NCBI RefSeq assembly: GCF_015278125.1
Contig: NZ_JADILO010000012.1
Coordinates: 47,429 to 111,428, forward strand
Reading direction: 5' to 3'
DNA length: 64,000 bases
Origin: Vibrio fluminensis
Lineage (GTDB): Bacteria > Pseudomonadota > Gammaproteobacteria > Enterobacterales > Vibrionaceae
Made by a program: the position numbers and the translations under genes. Within the stretch, counting starts at the first letter, position 1. Every line of letters begins with the position of its first letter. Of the stretch, positions 8,401 to 17,183 are shown one piece after another. Below the pieces are notes generated by a model. The model was not told the DNA's origin, made no database searches, and saw only the letters and a program-made list of their open reading frames with translations.

Positions 8401-9132
8401 ATGTCCACTCCCAACCCAATTGAACGCAAGGTGACATGGGGATGCTATGTCGCACTCGCATTCGCTGTCGTGTTTTTCTCTGGCTTAATGCAATCTAATG
8501 AATGGTATGGCGTATTCGACTTCACCACGCTAAATGGCTCATTTGGTAAAGTCGCATACGGCGTACAAGAAACCGCTGAAGGTGTTGAAGCGGCAACCAC
8601 GTCATTCCGTGGTAAAGGTGGTAGCGGTGCGCGTGATGGCTTTATCTTCGCATTGACGCTGATCCCAACGGTTATGTTCGCACTAGGTGTGATTAACGTT
8701 CTTGAGCATTACGGCGCACTGGATGCCGCACGTAAACTGCTTTCTCCACTGCTACGTCCGCTTATGGGCATCCCTGGTAGCTCAGGTCTAGCGCTAATCG
8801 CATCGCTACAAAGTACTGATGCAGGTGCAGCAATGACTCGTCAGCTTAAAGATGAAGGTCGTTTGACTAAACGTGAGACTGACGTATTCACTATGTTCCA
8901 ATTCACTGCAGGTGCGGCGATTGTTAACTTCTTCTCATCTGGTGCGGTGCTATTTACGCTAACTTTGGCTGACGGCTCACTGGCTGTGTCATCGTCAATT
9001 GGTTTGGCTGTAGGTGTGATGTTCCTATTTAAGTTTATCGGCGCGAACCTATTCCGCGTTTACCTAAACATCACAGAAGGCAAAGAAGACAAAAACCAAT
9101 CAGCTGAGCTACAAGAGGAAGCAGCAAAATGA
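8401..9132 (+). CDS. yjiH: YjiH-family nucleoside-recognition (Gate) domain membrane protein
   Basis: A 243-aa polytopic inner-membrane protein of the family containing YjiH and spore-maturation-like Gate domains. It has about six hydrophobic segments and the conserved stretch SLQSTDAGAAMTRQLKDEG. It starts at ATG 8401 (MSTPNPIERK) behind AAGGTG; a longer frame starting further upstream has no ribosome site. The stop overlaps the start of yjiG, and an M20 peptidase follows. In E. coli yjiG and yjiH lie beside the isoaspartyl dipeptidase gene iadA. The context here also points to uptake of a peptide or amino-acid derivative rather than nucleosides, but the substrate is not known. Confidence 0.82.
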   Translation: MSTPNPIERKVTWGCYVALAFAVVFFSGLMQSNEWYGVFDFTTLNGSFGKVAYGVQETAEGVEAATTSFRGKGGSGARDGFIFALTLIPTVMFALGVINVLEHYGALDAARKLLSPLLRPLMGIPGSSGLALIASLQSTDAGAAMTRQLKDEGRLTKRETDVFTMFQFTAGAAIVNFFSSGAVLFTLTLADGSLAVSSSIGLAVGVMFLFKFIGANLFRVYLNITEGKEDKNQSAELQEEAAK

Positions 9133-9596
9133 GCGAAGTAAAAGCAAAGAAACCTATGGTAACGGACATCTTCGTTGAAGGTGCGAAAAAGGGTTGGGTA
9201 ATTGCGACTACCTCTACAGTACCAAACGTATTGATGGCGTTTGTGATCATTAAAGCGCTGCAAATCACGGGGGCGCTGGATCTAATGGGTACTATTTTTG
9301 CGCCTATCATGGCAGTTTTTGGTCTTCCTGGCGAAGCGGCGGCAGTGCTAATTGGTGCTTGGATGTCTATGGGCGGCGCAGTCGGTGTTGTTATTACGCT
9401 ATTTGACCAAGGCATCCTAAACGGTGCGCACATCGCGATTCTTGCTCCGGCTATCTACCTAATGGGCTCACAAGTGCAGTACATGGGTCGTATCATGGGT
9501 CCTATCGGCACTGAAGGTCGTTACATTCCAATTATGATCGCTATTTCTGTACTGAACGCGTTTGGTGCAATGCTAGTGATGAACCTATTTGTGTAA
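9129..9596 (+). CDS. yjiG: YjiG-family membrane protein, partner of YjiH
   Basis: A 155-aa inner-membrane protein, the second half of the split Gate-domain pair. It has a cytoplasmic N-terminus and about four hydrophobic segments with GLPGEAAAVLIGAWMSMGG and GSQVQYMGRIMGPIG, typical of YjiG. Its ATG overlaps the yjiH stop (ATGA), indicating translational coupling and a two-subunit transporter or channel. The M20 peptidase gene begins about 9 bases downstream, so the three genes form one operon. Confidence 0.82.
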   Translation: MSEVKAKKPMVTDIFVEGAKKGWVIATTSTVPNVLMAFVIIKALQITGALDLMGTIFAPIMAVFGLPGEAAAVLIGAWMSMGGAVGVVITLFDQGILNGAHIAILAPAIYLMGSQVQYMGRIMGPIGTEGRYIPIMIAISVLNAFGAMLVMNLFV

Positions 9597-9605
9597 GGTG
9601 TGATG

Positions 9606-10730
9606 ATGAACTTTTCACTTGAACAATATTTAGCAGAGTTACGTCCATTGATTGACGTGGATTGCGGCACTTACACGCTAGAAGGCATTGAGTTTATCGC
9701 TAGCCAGTTTGAAGCGAAATTTGCTGAGATGTCTGGTTGGAGCGTGAAACGCATCGATTGTGGCAAAGCGGGTGTCGGTCTAGAGATCCGCAATCAACCA
9801 GAAGCAGAGATGATTGATGTGATGCTTATTGGTCACATGGATACTGTTTTCCCAGTAGGCACAGCGGCTGCACGCCCGATGACGACGGATGCTGATAAAG
9901 CATACGGTCCTGGCGTATCAGATATGAAATCTGGTCTGCTAAACGTGGTTTACGCGATGCGTAACCTAGACCAAGCAGTATTGGATAAGCTATCTATCTG
10001 CATCTGTATGAACCCTGATGAAGAAACTGGTTCTACTGATTCCGTTGAGTGGCTGCAATCTGTGGCGAAAAATGCGCGCAACGTATTGGTTGCTGAAGCG
10101 GCTCGCGCTGACGGTAGCCTTGTGAAAGCACGTAAAGGTCTAGCAGGTTACAAGCTAACCTTTAGTGGCAAAGCGGCACACGCAGGTAACGATCCGCAAG
10201 CAGGTCGCAGTGCAATTACTGAGATGGCAAACTGGATCTTAGCCATTAATGCGATGACTAACTTCGAGTCAGGCACGACACTTAACGTTGGCGTTGTGAA
10301 CGGCGGTACAGGGGTGAATATCGTTCCTGACCACGCGACAGCATTAGTGGATGTACGCTTCTGGAGCAACGACGAGTATGCGGATGTGGACGCTAAGCTA
10401 AAAGCGATGCTTGAAACGCCGTTTGTTGATGGTGTGACGATTACGCTAGAGCGTGAAACATACAAGCCTTCAATGGTTGCAACTGATAAAACTCATGCGC
10501 TAATGGCGCTGGTGGAAGAGTCTGCGCAAGAGCTTGATATCGCTATCGGCTGGCAAGAAGTCGGTGGTGGTTCAGATGCAAACAACACCGCAATTCTTGG
10601 TGTTCCAACTCTAGACGGTTTTGGTCCGATTGGCGCTGGTTTCCACAGTGACCTTGAATACTTGCAGTTAGATTCAATTGAGCCACGTATCCGTATGCTG
10701 ATGCGTGTGCTTGAGAAAATCGCCGCTTAA
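9606..10730 (+). CDS. M20-family metallopeptidase (carboxypeptidase G2-like)
   Basis: A cytoplasmic di-zinc amidohydrolase of about 374 aa. The M20 signature residues are present: HMDTVF near residue 77, GPGVSDMKSG with the bridging Asp, DEETGS with the general-base Glu, and the C-terminal zinc His in GAGFHSDLE. The central dimerisation domain contains GKAAHAGNDPQAGRSA. It likely hydrolyses a dipeptide or N-acyl amino acid imported by the YjiH/YjiG pair upstream. AAGG at 9595-9598 best fits the ATG at 9606, with alternatives at 9600 (GTG) and 9603. There is no signal peptide. A strong terminator follows. Confidence 0.88.
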   Translation: MNFSLEQYLAELRPLIDVDCGTYTLEGIEFIASQFEAKFAEMSGWSVKRIDCGKAGVGLEIRNQPEAEMIDVMLIGHMDTVFPVGTAAARPMTTDADKAYGPGVSDMKSGLLNVVYAMRNLDQAVLDKLSICICMNPDEETGSTDSVEWLQSVAKNARNVLVAEAARADGSLVKARKGLAGYKLTFSGKAAHAGNDPQAGRSAITEMANWILAINAMTNFESGTTLNVGVVNGGTGVNIVPDHATALVDVRFWSNDEYADVDAKLKAMLETPFVDGVTITLERETYKPSMVATDKTHALMALVEESAQELDIAIGWQEVGGGSDANNTAILGVPTLDGFGPIGAGFHSDLEYLQLDSIEPRIRMLMRVLEKIAA

Positions 10731-10766
10731 TAAGCTCAAAAATTTAGTCAAAGTTCCCCTAATATC

Positions 10767-10797
10767 AATCCCCAAGCTTCGGTTTGGGGATTTTTTT
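10767..10797 (+). terminator. Rho-independent terminator of the yjiH-yjiG-M20 operon
   Basis: The stem AATCCCCAAGC pairs with GTTTGGGGATT (one G-U pair) around a TTCG tetraloop, followed by seven T residues. Confidence 0.93.
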
Positions 10798-10880
10798 ATG
10801 GTTTGGCTTAATCTACAGATATTTTAATCAATACTAAACATGGTTATGGAACGACGTGTCGCATTATTTGGAATGATAAA

Positions 10881-10909
10881 TAGTTTGCTCTAAATCCTGC
10901 CTGTATAAT
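10881..10909 (+). promoter_or_regulatory. Probable promoter of the diguanylate cyclase gene
   Basis: A perfect -10 hexamer TATAAT lies at 10904-10909, 48 bp before the start codon. The -35 position (TAGTTT, 17-bp spacing) is poor, so an activator may be needed. Confidence 0.4.
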
Positions 10910-10956
10910 CTTTAATTGCATGAATTTTCAGGCTTTTTATTATTGTGGTTGAGTTA

Positions 10957-13026
10957 ATGAAATCAAAAATAAAAACTTTGTGGCTACTTCTAGTAATGGC
11001 GATAATTGGCTTCTTAATTGTTATTTGGATTGATAAGAGTGACATTGACTCTTCTGCACCAAGTCAGGCATTACCAGCATCTCTTGAGCGTTATGCCACA
11101 CAATTGCTCAAGCACCGTGCGACCGAACCAATACCAGAATTACCCGATTACCTATCTGAAAGCGACCTGCATCAATGGTTTAAAGTGGGCAACTCCACAG
11201 AACAGTTTTTTAGTAGTTGGATGTTGGCCAATGAAGCAATACGGAGCGGGCAATTCATAGATGCCGAGCGACATGCTGAAACCAGTATTAGTTTGTTAGT
11301 TGATGATACACCTATAGAACTGCGAGCAAAGGTATTCTTTGATCTAAGTCTTGCTCAGATTAAGTTAAATAAGCTCAATGATTCTGCTAAAAGTTTTCAA
11401 CAGGTCTCGAGCTTGTTCGACGGCTACAACGGCCCGCACAACGAAGTCTTTCTTACCTATTTCATGAAACGAGCGTTTGAACTATCACATCAAAAGAGCT
11501 CGAGTGGTGAACTGGTTGGTTACTGGGAGGATATCAAGCGTAAAGCGACAGCAATGCAATATAAAAGAGTGGATGACGTTTATTATTATCTAGGGACTGC
11601 TTATTGGAATGATAGTCAATTCGTTAAAGGAGTGAACCTAAAAATCGAGGCGATTGAGATTAGCTTGGCTCGAAAAGATTATGAGCAAGTGCAGTTTATG
11701 CTTACTGATGTGGGTATAGATTACTTGTATAACGGTAATTACCATGAGGCCATTGAGCAGTTTAATAAAGCGATTGAATTTAATAGAGATATTGGTTCTA
11801 ACAATCCTGAGCGATTGCATTACATTCTAGTTAAGCTTTATTCGGCATATACAGAAGTCAATGATTTAGCTGAAGCAGAAAAAACGCTAGTAGCTGCTCA
11901 GGAGCAGTTGGCTCAGATGTCGCTACCAGAAGGTAAGGAGCACTACCAAACATACTTTTATGCTATGCAAGCAGATTTGAAACGCCGTTTAGGGGATGCT
12001 AAAGAAGCTTTACGGTTGATAAAAATAGCTAAACAGCGTCATGAGGGAGAGTTTCATGCACGAGTTTATCAGTTTGACGTTACTCTAGATACGATCATGG
12101 GAGATATCTACTATCTTAGGAGAGAATTAGACAAAGCTGTTGAATATCACAAGCAAGCAGAGAACAAAATAATCGAGCGGGATCTGTATTATTTGGAAAC
12201 CGGTATCAATCGCAAGTTGTATCTAGACTACCTAGCACTAAATGAATTAACGCTTGCGCTCCGTCATTTAGAAGCAGAGAACCGCTTACAGGTGAACTGG
12301 CGATTGAATGAAAACAGGCAGTATTCGCAATATATTTATAGTCAATTTGAAACCAAAGAAAAAGAAGCTCGTATAGCTGCTCTTGAACACAGCAAAGAAG
12401 AATCAAAATGGATGTTTATGTTTTTAATGGTTGTTTTGCTTAGCCTAGTGCTATTCACTGTGATGCTAAAATCCAAGAATAACAAAATTGTGCAGTTGAA
12501 TGGCTTGCTAACAACACTGAGTAATACCGATGGTTTAACAGGGATATTCAACCGGCGAGCGATTGATGAGTATCTTCCGGTCTGGAACTCATACCCTTCA
12601 TTATGTTTTAAACGCGCCATCTTTATGATTGATATAGATTACTTTAAGAACTATAACGATCAGTATGGTCATGCGGCTGGTGATGTTGTGTTGCAATTGG
12701 TGGCTAAGACACTTAAAGAACAATGTGGAGAAAGTGAGTTCGTGGCTAGATATGGTGGTGAAGAGTTTGTTGTGGTGTTGAGTGATATTGATAGAGAGGC
12801 TGCTTTGGGGCTGGCTAACCGTATCCATGAGGCGGTGGAAAAGCTCAATATTCTACATAGCAAATCCTCAGTTAGCGATAAACTAACGTTGAGCTTGGGC
12901 CTTTTAACTTGTGATTCTAATATCGAATCTGACATCAATACGATGATGAAAGAAGCAGATAGAGCATTGTATCAAGCTAAATCTAAAGGACGGAATCAAA
13001 GCTGCTATATCAACTACTGTGCATAG
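10957..13026 (+). CDS. Membrane diguanylate cyclase with TPR sensor region
   Basis: A 689-aa protein predicted to make c-di-GMP from two GTP. It has an N-terminal membrane segment (about 5-25) and a long helical TPR-like periplasmic region (about 90-470, with repeats such as NYHEAIEQFNKAIEFN). A second membrane helix (about 485-505) precedes a coiled linker and a GGDEF domain. The active site is intact (NTDGLTGIFNRR, DIDYFKNYNDQYGHAAGD, RYGGEEF near 600). The inhibitory RxxD site is absent, with GESE in its place, so product feedback is probably lost. The start is ATG 10957 in preference to GTG 10945. It is monocistronic. Confidence 0.92.
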   Translation: MKSKIKTLWLLLVMAIIGFLIVIWIDKSDIDSSAPSQALPASLERYATQLLKHRATEPIPELPDYLSESDLHQWFKVGNSTEQFFSSWMLANEAIRSGQFIDAERHAETSISLLVDDTPIELRAKVFFDLSLAQIKLNKLNDSAKSFQQVSSLFDGYNGPHNEVFLTYFMKRAFELSHQKSSSGELVGYWEDIKRKATAMQYKRVDDVYYYLGTAYWNDSQFVKGVNLKIEAIEISLARKDYEQVQFMLTDVGIDYLYNGNYHEAIEQFNKAIEFNRDIGSNNPERLHYILVKLYSAYTEVNDLAEAEKTLVAAQEQLAQMSLPEGKEHYQTYFYAMQADLKRRLGDAKEALRLIKIAKQRHEGEFHARVYQFDVTLDTIMGDIYYLRRELDKAVEYHKQAENKIIERDLYYLETGINRKLYLDYLALNELTLALRHLEAENRLQVNWRLNENRQYSQYIYSQFETKEKEARIAALEHSKEESKWMFMFLMVVLLSLVLFTVMLKSKNNKIVQLNGLLTTLSNTDGLTGIFNRRAIDEYLPVWNSYPSLCFKRAIFMIDIDYFKNYNDQYGHAAGDVVLQLVAKTLKEQCGESEFVARYGGEEFVVVLSDIDREAALGLANRIHEAVEKLNILHSKSSVSDKLTLSLGLLTCDSNIESDINTMMKEADRALYQAKSKGRNQSCYINYCA

Positions 13027-13103
13027 TAAATGCCTTTTGTTATTGATCGTTCAAAGATGGCATTAATCTTAGGTTCATCTTGACTCATCTATGCTTAAAC
13101 ACA

Positions 13104-13370
13104 TATACCCAAGTGACTTCAAGATGCAGGATTCAGAGCGTTGTCATTGATTTAAGTTCCAGGAAAACGATGCAGCGAAATAGTGAACTATTTCCAAGTC
13201 GTTTGACACCGAAATTGAAGCATTGACACGCTCCCGAAGGGCGAGTTGCCTTGGCTCGCACACTTCGTTAACGATTTTTGATTTAGAACCACTAGATCTT
13301 CAATTCGTTGCCTTGTCTGCAAACCAAGGCATTCTCGCTGAACCAAGCACCTTGAGGTTACTTGGGTATA
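13104..13370. repeat. MITE-like intergenic element with 24-bp terminal inverted repeats
   Basis: This 267-bp noncoding segment begins with TATACCCAAGTGACTTCAAG and ends with its imperfect complement, CTTGAGGTTACTTGGGTATA, matching at 21 of 24 positions at the extreme ends. The interior has further G+C-rich self-complementary stretches (for example GCCTTGG near 13250 and CCAAGGC near 13324). The structure suggests a miniature mobile or fold-back repeat of the kind scattered in Vibrio genomes. No open frame of note lies inside it. A 13-base match to its terminal repeat recurs at 26009-26021. Confidence 0.75.
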
Positions 13371-13406
13371 AATAGAACTCGAAGTAGATAGAGTGAGGAG
13401 GAACAG

Positions 13407-13802
13407 ATGACCTCATTAACTAATGACAATGTGGCTTTAGAGCTTGAGCAAGGTGTGGCTTTGCAGCTAGAGCAATCACAAGCCCCAGCGCCAGATGAGA
13501 AAACCTTTTGGCATAAAATGAAGAAATCCGCCAAGCGTGCAGGTGAAGAGCTTGCGGTGATGGGGATTAAATCTTGGTTAGCAGTGGCTGACTCGAACAC
13601 TTCAGTGCGCCATAAAGCGGTGCTAGGCGGCGCGCTCGCTTATTTTGTGTTACCAACGGATATGGTGCCGGATGTGATGGCAGGTGTTGGCTTTACTGAC
13701 GACATGGCAGCCTTAACACTGGCAGCAAACTCAGTGGGGAGTGCAATTACGGATGAGCACGAAGCGCAAGCACGTGATAAATGGCACTCAATGACCGAAT
13801 AG
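13407..13802 (+). CDS. DUF1232 (YkvA-type) small protein
   Basis: A 131-aa protein whose C-terminal half carries the DUF1232 signature: ALAYFVLPTDMVPDVMAGVGFTDD followed by an alpha-helical stretch rich in small residues. The core is a hydrophobic hairpin, so the protein may associate with the membrane. The N-terminal 60 residues are acidic and Gln/Glu-rich. GAGGAGG five bases before the ATG is a very strong ribosome-binding site. It is monocistronic, and no biochemical role is established for the family. Confidence 0.85.
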   Translation: MTSLTNDNVALELEQGVALQLEQSQAPAPDEKTFWHKMKKSAKRAGEELAVMGIKSWLAVADSNTSVRHKAVLGGALAYFVLPTDMVPDVMAGVGFTDDMAALTLAANSVGSAITDEHEAQARDKWHSMTE

Positions 13803-13823
13803 ATAACACTTTCAAATTTCATA

Positions 13824-13851
13824 AAAAATCCACCGCATACGGTGGATTTTT
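13824..13851. terminator. Bidirectional terminator
   Basis: A perfect 12-bp stem (AAAAATCCACCG and complement) with a CATA loop between the convergent DUF1232 and symporter genes. The flanking A and T runs give a T-tail on both strands. Confidence 0.92.
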
Positions 13852-13877
13852 ACACTGTAAAGTGGTGCAACAAAGCG

Positions 13878-15182
13878 TTACGCTACGGTACGTTTAAGAT
13901 GCACTTCTTCTTCTGCTTCACCGGCTTGAGGGTCATTAAAACGAGCCTCATCCAATGCGCCTTCCGATTTCGCGACAATAATAGTCACTGCGCTATCACC
14001 GGTGATATTTACCGCAGTGCGAATCATATCCAGCAGGCGGTCAACACCCATAATCAGAGCAATACCTTCTAGTGGTAGACCAACTTGGTTCAATACCATC
14101 GCTAACATCACCAAACCAACGCCAGGGACACCTGCAGTACCAATAGACGCCAGTGTTGCTGTCATGATCACCATTAGGTAATCCATCATGGTCAGATCAA
14201 TATTGAACGCTTGAGCGATGAAGGCAGTAGCAACACCTTGCATGATCGCTGTGCCATCCATGTTTACAGTCGCACCTAATGGAATGGTGAACGAGGAAAC
14301 GCGGTTCTCAACGCCCATCCGGTGCTTTGCTGTTTCCATTGTGACTGGAATGGTGGCGTTTGATGACGCCGTTGAAAAGGCAAACATGATCGCATCTTCC
14401 ATCTTACGTAGGAAGGTAATCGGGCTAAGACCGGTAAAGCCTTTTAGCATCACACTGTAAGTCACGAGACCATGTAGCAATAGCGTACCTGCGAGTACTA
14501 AGAAGTATTCTGCTAGGTTGATGATGGCACCTAAACCAATATCGGTGAACAGTTTTGCCATTAGGAAGAACACACCAAAAGGTGCCAAGTTCATCAAGAT
14601 AGCCACAAGTTTCATGATCACTTCATTCAGATCTGAGAAGAAATCAGCGATGCGTTCACCCGGCTTACCTGCTGCACTGATGGCAATACCAAACAGTACC
14701 GCAAACACAATTACTTGCAGGGTCTTACCTTCAGCCATTGCGCTGATAGGGTTGGTTGGGAACATATCGATGATCACTTGACCAAGCGATGGTGCTTGCG
14801 CTGATTGGAATGTGCTAGCTGCGGTCAGATCTGCACCTGCTCCTGGTTGGAATAGTGTACCCATCGTTAGCGCTAAGGTAATCGCGATAGCAGTGGTGGC
14901 GATATAGAAAGCGAGGGTTTTACCACCCATGCGACCAAGGGTTGAAAGGTCTTTAAGAGAGCTGGTGCCACACACCAAAGAGACAAAGACTAGCGGTACA
15001 ACTAGCATCTTCAAGCTAGCGACAAAAATCTGTCCACCAACTTCAAACAGTCCATTTACTACATACTCGTCGACAAATCCGCTGTCAGCAAACAGGGCTC
15101 GAATGGCAAAGCCCGTCAAGATACCCGCTACCATGCCTAAAATTACGCGGCCGGTGAGCGACATCGGTTTCTTGGTATTCAT
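13878..15182 (-). CDS. Dicarboxylate/amino acid:cation symporter (GltP/DctA type)
   Basis: A 434-aa inner-membrane carrier of the DAACS (SLC1) family, taking up glutamate, aspartate or C4-dicarboxylates with Na+ or H+. It has the two re-entrant-loop signatures: ASSNATIPVTM and GTAGVPGVG. It also has the ion-binding NMDGTAIMQG in helix 7 and GVDRLLDMIRTAVNITGDS in helix 8. The Arg in the helix 8 motif would favour acidic substrates. The start at ATG 15182 is preferred because the longer frame begins with a GTG inside the Shine-Dalgarno AGGAGTG. A good CRP-like site lies about 105 bp upstream, consistent with catabolite control. Confidence 0.9.
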   Translation of the reverse strand: MNTKKPMSLTGRVILGMVAGILTGFAIRALFADSGFVDEYVVNGLFEVGGQIFVASLKMLVVPLVFVSLVCGTSSLKDLSTLGRMGGKTLAFYIATTAIAITLALTMGTLFQPGAGADLTAASTFQSAQAPSLGQVIIDMFPTNPISAMAEGKTLQVIVFAVLFGIAISAAGKPGERIADFFSDLNEVIMKLVAILMNLAPFGVFFLMAKLFTDIGLGAIINLAEYFLVLAGTLLLHGLVTYSVMLKGFTGLSPITFLRKMEDAIMFAFSTASSNATIPVTMETAKHRMGVENRVSSFTIPLGATVNMDGTAIMQGVATAFIAQAFNIDLTMMDYLMVIMTATLASIGTAGVPGVGLVMLAMVLNQVGLPLEGIALIMGVDRLLDMIRTAVNITGDSAVTIIVAKSEGALDEARFNDPQAGEAEEEVHLKRTVA

Positions 15183-15285
15183 TTTGAACACTCCTTATAG
15201 TTTTACCCCTCCAATGGGGAGGTGCAGGAGGTTAGCAGTGGAAAGAGTAAAATAAGAAGGAAAAAGGTTTCTTTGTGGTTATAGA

Positions 15286-15301
15286 TGTGATCGCAATCAC
15301 T
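15286..15301. promoter_or_regulatory. CRP-like binding site
   Basis: TGTGATCGCAATCACT matches the CRP consensus TGTGA-N6-TCACA in nine of ten conserved positions. A weaker second copy (TGTGATTTATTTCATA) follows at 15309-15324. The site lies about 105 bp upstream of the symporter start on the minus strand, a distance usual for CRP activation. Confidence 0.7.
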
Positions 15302-15424
15302 AAATAAATGTGATTTATTTCATATTTAATGTGTATATTTTGCTTCTTATCATCATTAAATGGTGACTTTACGCACAATGCGTATTGGTCGTTATGACGG
15401 AATTTCGGATAAAATTAACTAAAG

Positions 15425-15489
15425 TTGGTTTAATTTCGTTGAAAGTTGGCAATTTTGGTCGAAATTTGGCGAAGTTTGGTTTGTGTTGG
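15425..15489 (+). promoter_or_regulatory. Helically phased TTGG array
   Basis: TTGG occurs at 15425, 15446, 15455, 15466, 15476 and 15486, that is, at spacings of 21, 9, 11, 10 and 10 bp, usually followed by T or C. A seventh copy lies at 15385. All copies read in the same direction and face the same side of the helix. The region lies between the symporter promoter and yaiI. It may be a binding array for a cooperative regulator; no such factor is evident nearby. Confidence 0.4.
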
Positions 15490-15594
15490 TTAAAAGTGCT
15501 CACACCCTGACCTCAAGGGAGCGATGATTAGTCATAGGTATCACAGCACTAAGCCGTTACAATGTAATTTGTTTAGATTTGAGAGAAGTCATTG

Positions 15595-16053
15595 ATGAAG
15601 ATTTGGGTTGATGCGGATGCTTGTCCGGTTGTTATTCGCGACATTCTATACAGAGCGGCGCAACGTACCGGTGTAGAGGTGACATTAGTTGCCAACCAGT
15701 TTATCCGTACACCAGCAACAACTAACATCACTATGCTGCAAGTAGAAGCAGGTTTTGATGTGGCAGACAACGAGATTGTGAAGCGTTCACAAGCAGGCGA
15801 TCTGGTGATTACCAGTGATATTCCACTCGCTGATGAAGTGATTACCAAAGGTGGGCATGCACTAAGCTCCCGCGGTGAACTGTTTACCAAAGAGAACATT
15901 AAGTCGCGTCTCAACATTCGCGATTTTATGGAAACGATGCGCAGTAGCGGTATTCAAACCGGAGGTCCAGCACCTCTAAACCAAGCCGACCGTCAGCAGT
16001 TTGCTAACCAACTTGATAAGTGGTTAGTACAATGGCAACGCGCGCAAAAGTAA
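15595..16053 (+). CDS. yaiI: YaiI/YqxD-family (DUF188) protein
   Basis: A 152-aa protein of the DUF188 family, recognisable from [11 protein letters not shown] at the N-terminus, [17 protein letters not shown] in the middle and the [19 protein letters not shown] tail. The conserved Asp residues ([14 protein letters not shown]) and the overall pattern resemble a PIN-like nuclease fold, but no activity is shown for the family to my knowledge. ATG 15595 follows GAGAGAAG; the codon before it is an in-frame TTG. It is monocistronic and cytoplasmic. Confidence 0.92.
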   Translation: MKIWVDADACPVVIRDILYRAAQRTGVEVTLVANQFIRTPATTNITMLQVEAGFDVADNEIVKRSQAGDLVITSDIPLADEVITKGGHALSSRGELFTKENIKSRLNIRDFMETMRSSGIQTGGPAPLNQADRQQFANQLDKWLVQWQRAQK

Positions 16054-16287
16054 TCTGATTTTTCCGGCTGTCAGCACAGTTTTTGTTCAGAGTTGACTGT
16101 TTTGATAGCCGTTGCCCTCCATCCTATTTACCCTGTAATTGCCACACTTGATGATACTGCTATGCCAAGAGATACCTTGCCTGTCATAGCCTATAAGTAA
16201 CCATAAGTGATTTGGTCATAACGAAAAACAACTAATAACTAATAAGCAATGTGGCGATCTTTTATTTGCGATTCCTAGGAGAACGAC

Positions 16288-16914
16288 ATGGAAAACAAAT
16301 GGGAAGACTTTGCCAAGAACTTTGAACAGAGTAATAACTATGTGGTTGGTATAGATGATATTAACCGCGTGAAGCAACGCTTGGCGCGACACCGTGAGCT
16401 TGGTGATGTGCTTGAGTTGGGCTGTGGTAACGGCACCTATACGTCGAGCTTATTAGCGTCAGCCAAAAGAGTGGTTGCCACGGATGTGTCACAGCCAATG
16501 CTGGAGGTGACCAAAATTCGCTTTGAACAAGAGCCTAAAGTCGTAGTTGAGCCAGCCGATTGTTTTGCTCTCAGTTATCAGGATGCCAGTTTTGACACGG
16601 TCTTTATGGCTAACTTACTCCACGTTATCCCCAATCCTGCCCAAGCGCTACATGAATGTATGCGAGTGCTTAAGCCTGGTGGACAGCTGATCGCGGTTAG
16701 TTTTACTCTGCATGATATGAGCTTTTTCAATAAGCTAGGACTGAAATATCGCTACTTAAGAAAATACGGCTCTAAAAAAAGTAATAACTCAATCGTAATG
16801 ACGCCCGTACTTGCCCACGAACTGGCGGCATCGGCAGGCTTGCAAAATATCGCAACAGAAATGCTAGGCCAGAGAGTAAAAGCTGTGCATTTGAGTGGTG
16901 TGAAGTCAGAGTAA
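16288..16914 (+). CDS. Class I SAM-dependent methyltransferase
   Basis: A 208-aa cytoplasmic methyltransferase. Motif I is ELGCGNGTYTSSL, the acidic SAM-ribose residue lies in VVATDVSQPMLEV, and post-motif segments FDTVFMANLLHV and MRVLKPGGQLIAV follow, all as in the UbiE/Methyltransf_11 group. The substrate cannot be inferred: small molecules, lipids or quinones are all possible. AGGAG lies 6 nt before the ATG. The gene stands alone, with about 230 bp of featureless sequence upstream and 270 bp of A+T-rich sequence downstream. Confidence 0.85.
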   Translation: MENKWEDFAKNFEQSNNYVVGIDDINRVKQRLARHRELGDVLELGCGNGTYTSSLLASAKRVVATDVSQPMLEVTKIRFEQEPKVVVEPADCFALSYQDASFDTVFMANLLHVIPNPAQALHECMRVLKPGGQLIAVSFTLHDMSFFNKLGLKYRYLRKYGSKKSNNSIVMTPVLAHELAASAGLQNIATEMLGQRVKAVHLSGVKSE

Positions 16915-17183
16915 CTCGTTTGCTAATCACATTTTCTTTGAACTAATTAATTTGATGTTACAGAGGATAATGTAATTTATCGAAATAATATTGTTCACAA
17001 TGATGCGATGCACTTCATGGCTAAATAACGATGTGTGTCGAATTGTTTTGTATTTCAATGAAAGGATTTATCGAATGTTATTCTAGGTTTTATCGTATTA
17101 GTATCATCTGAAAAAATACAATACATTTGTATGAGTTGTATATTAATGAATGGTAGCTAATAATTTTAGTCTTAGTGGTGGCA

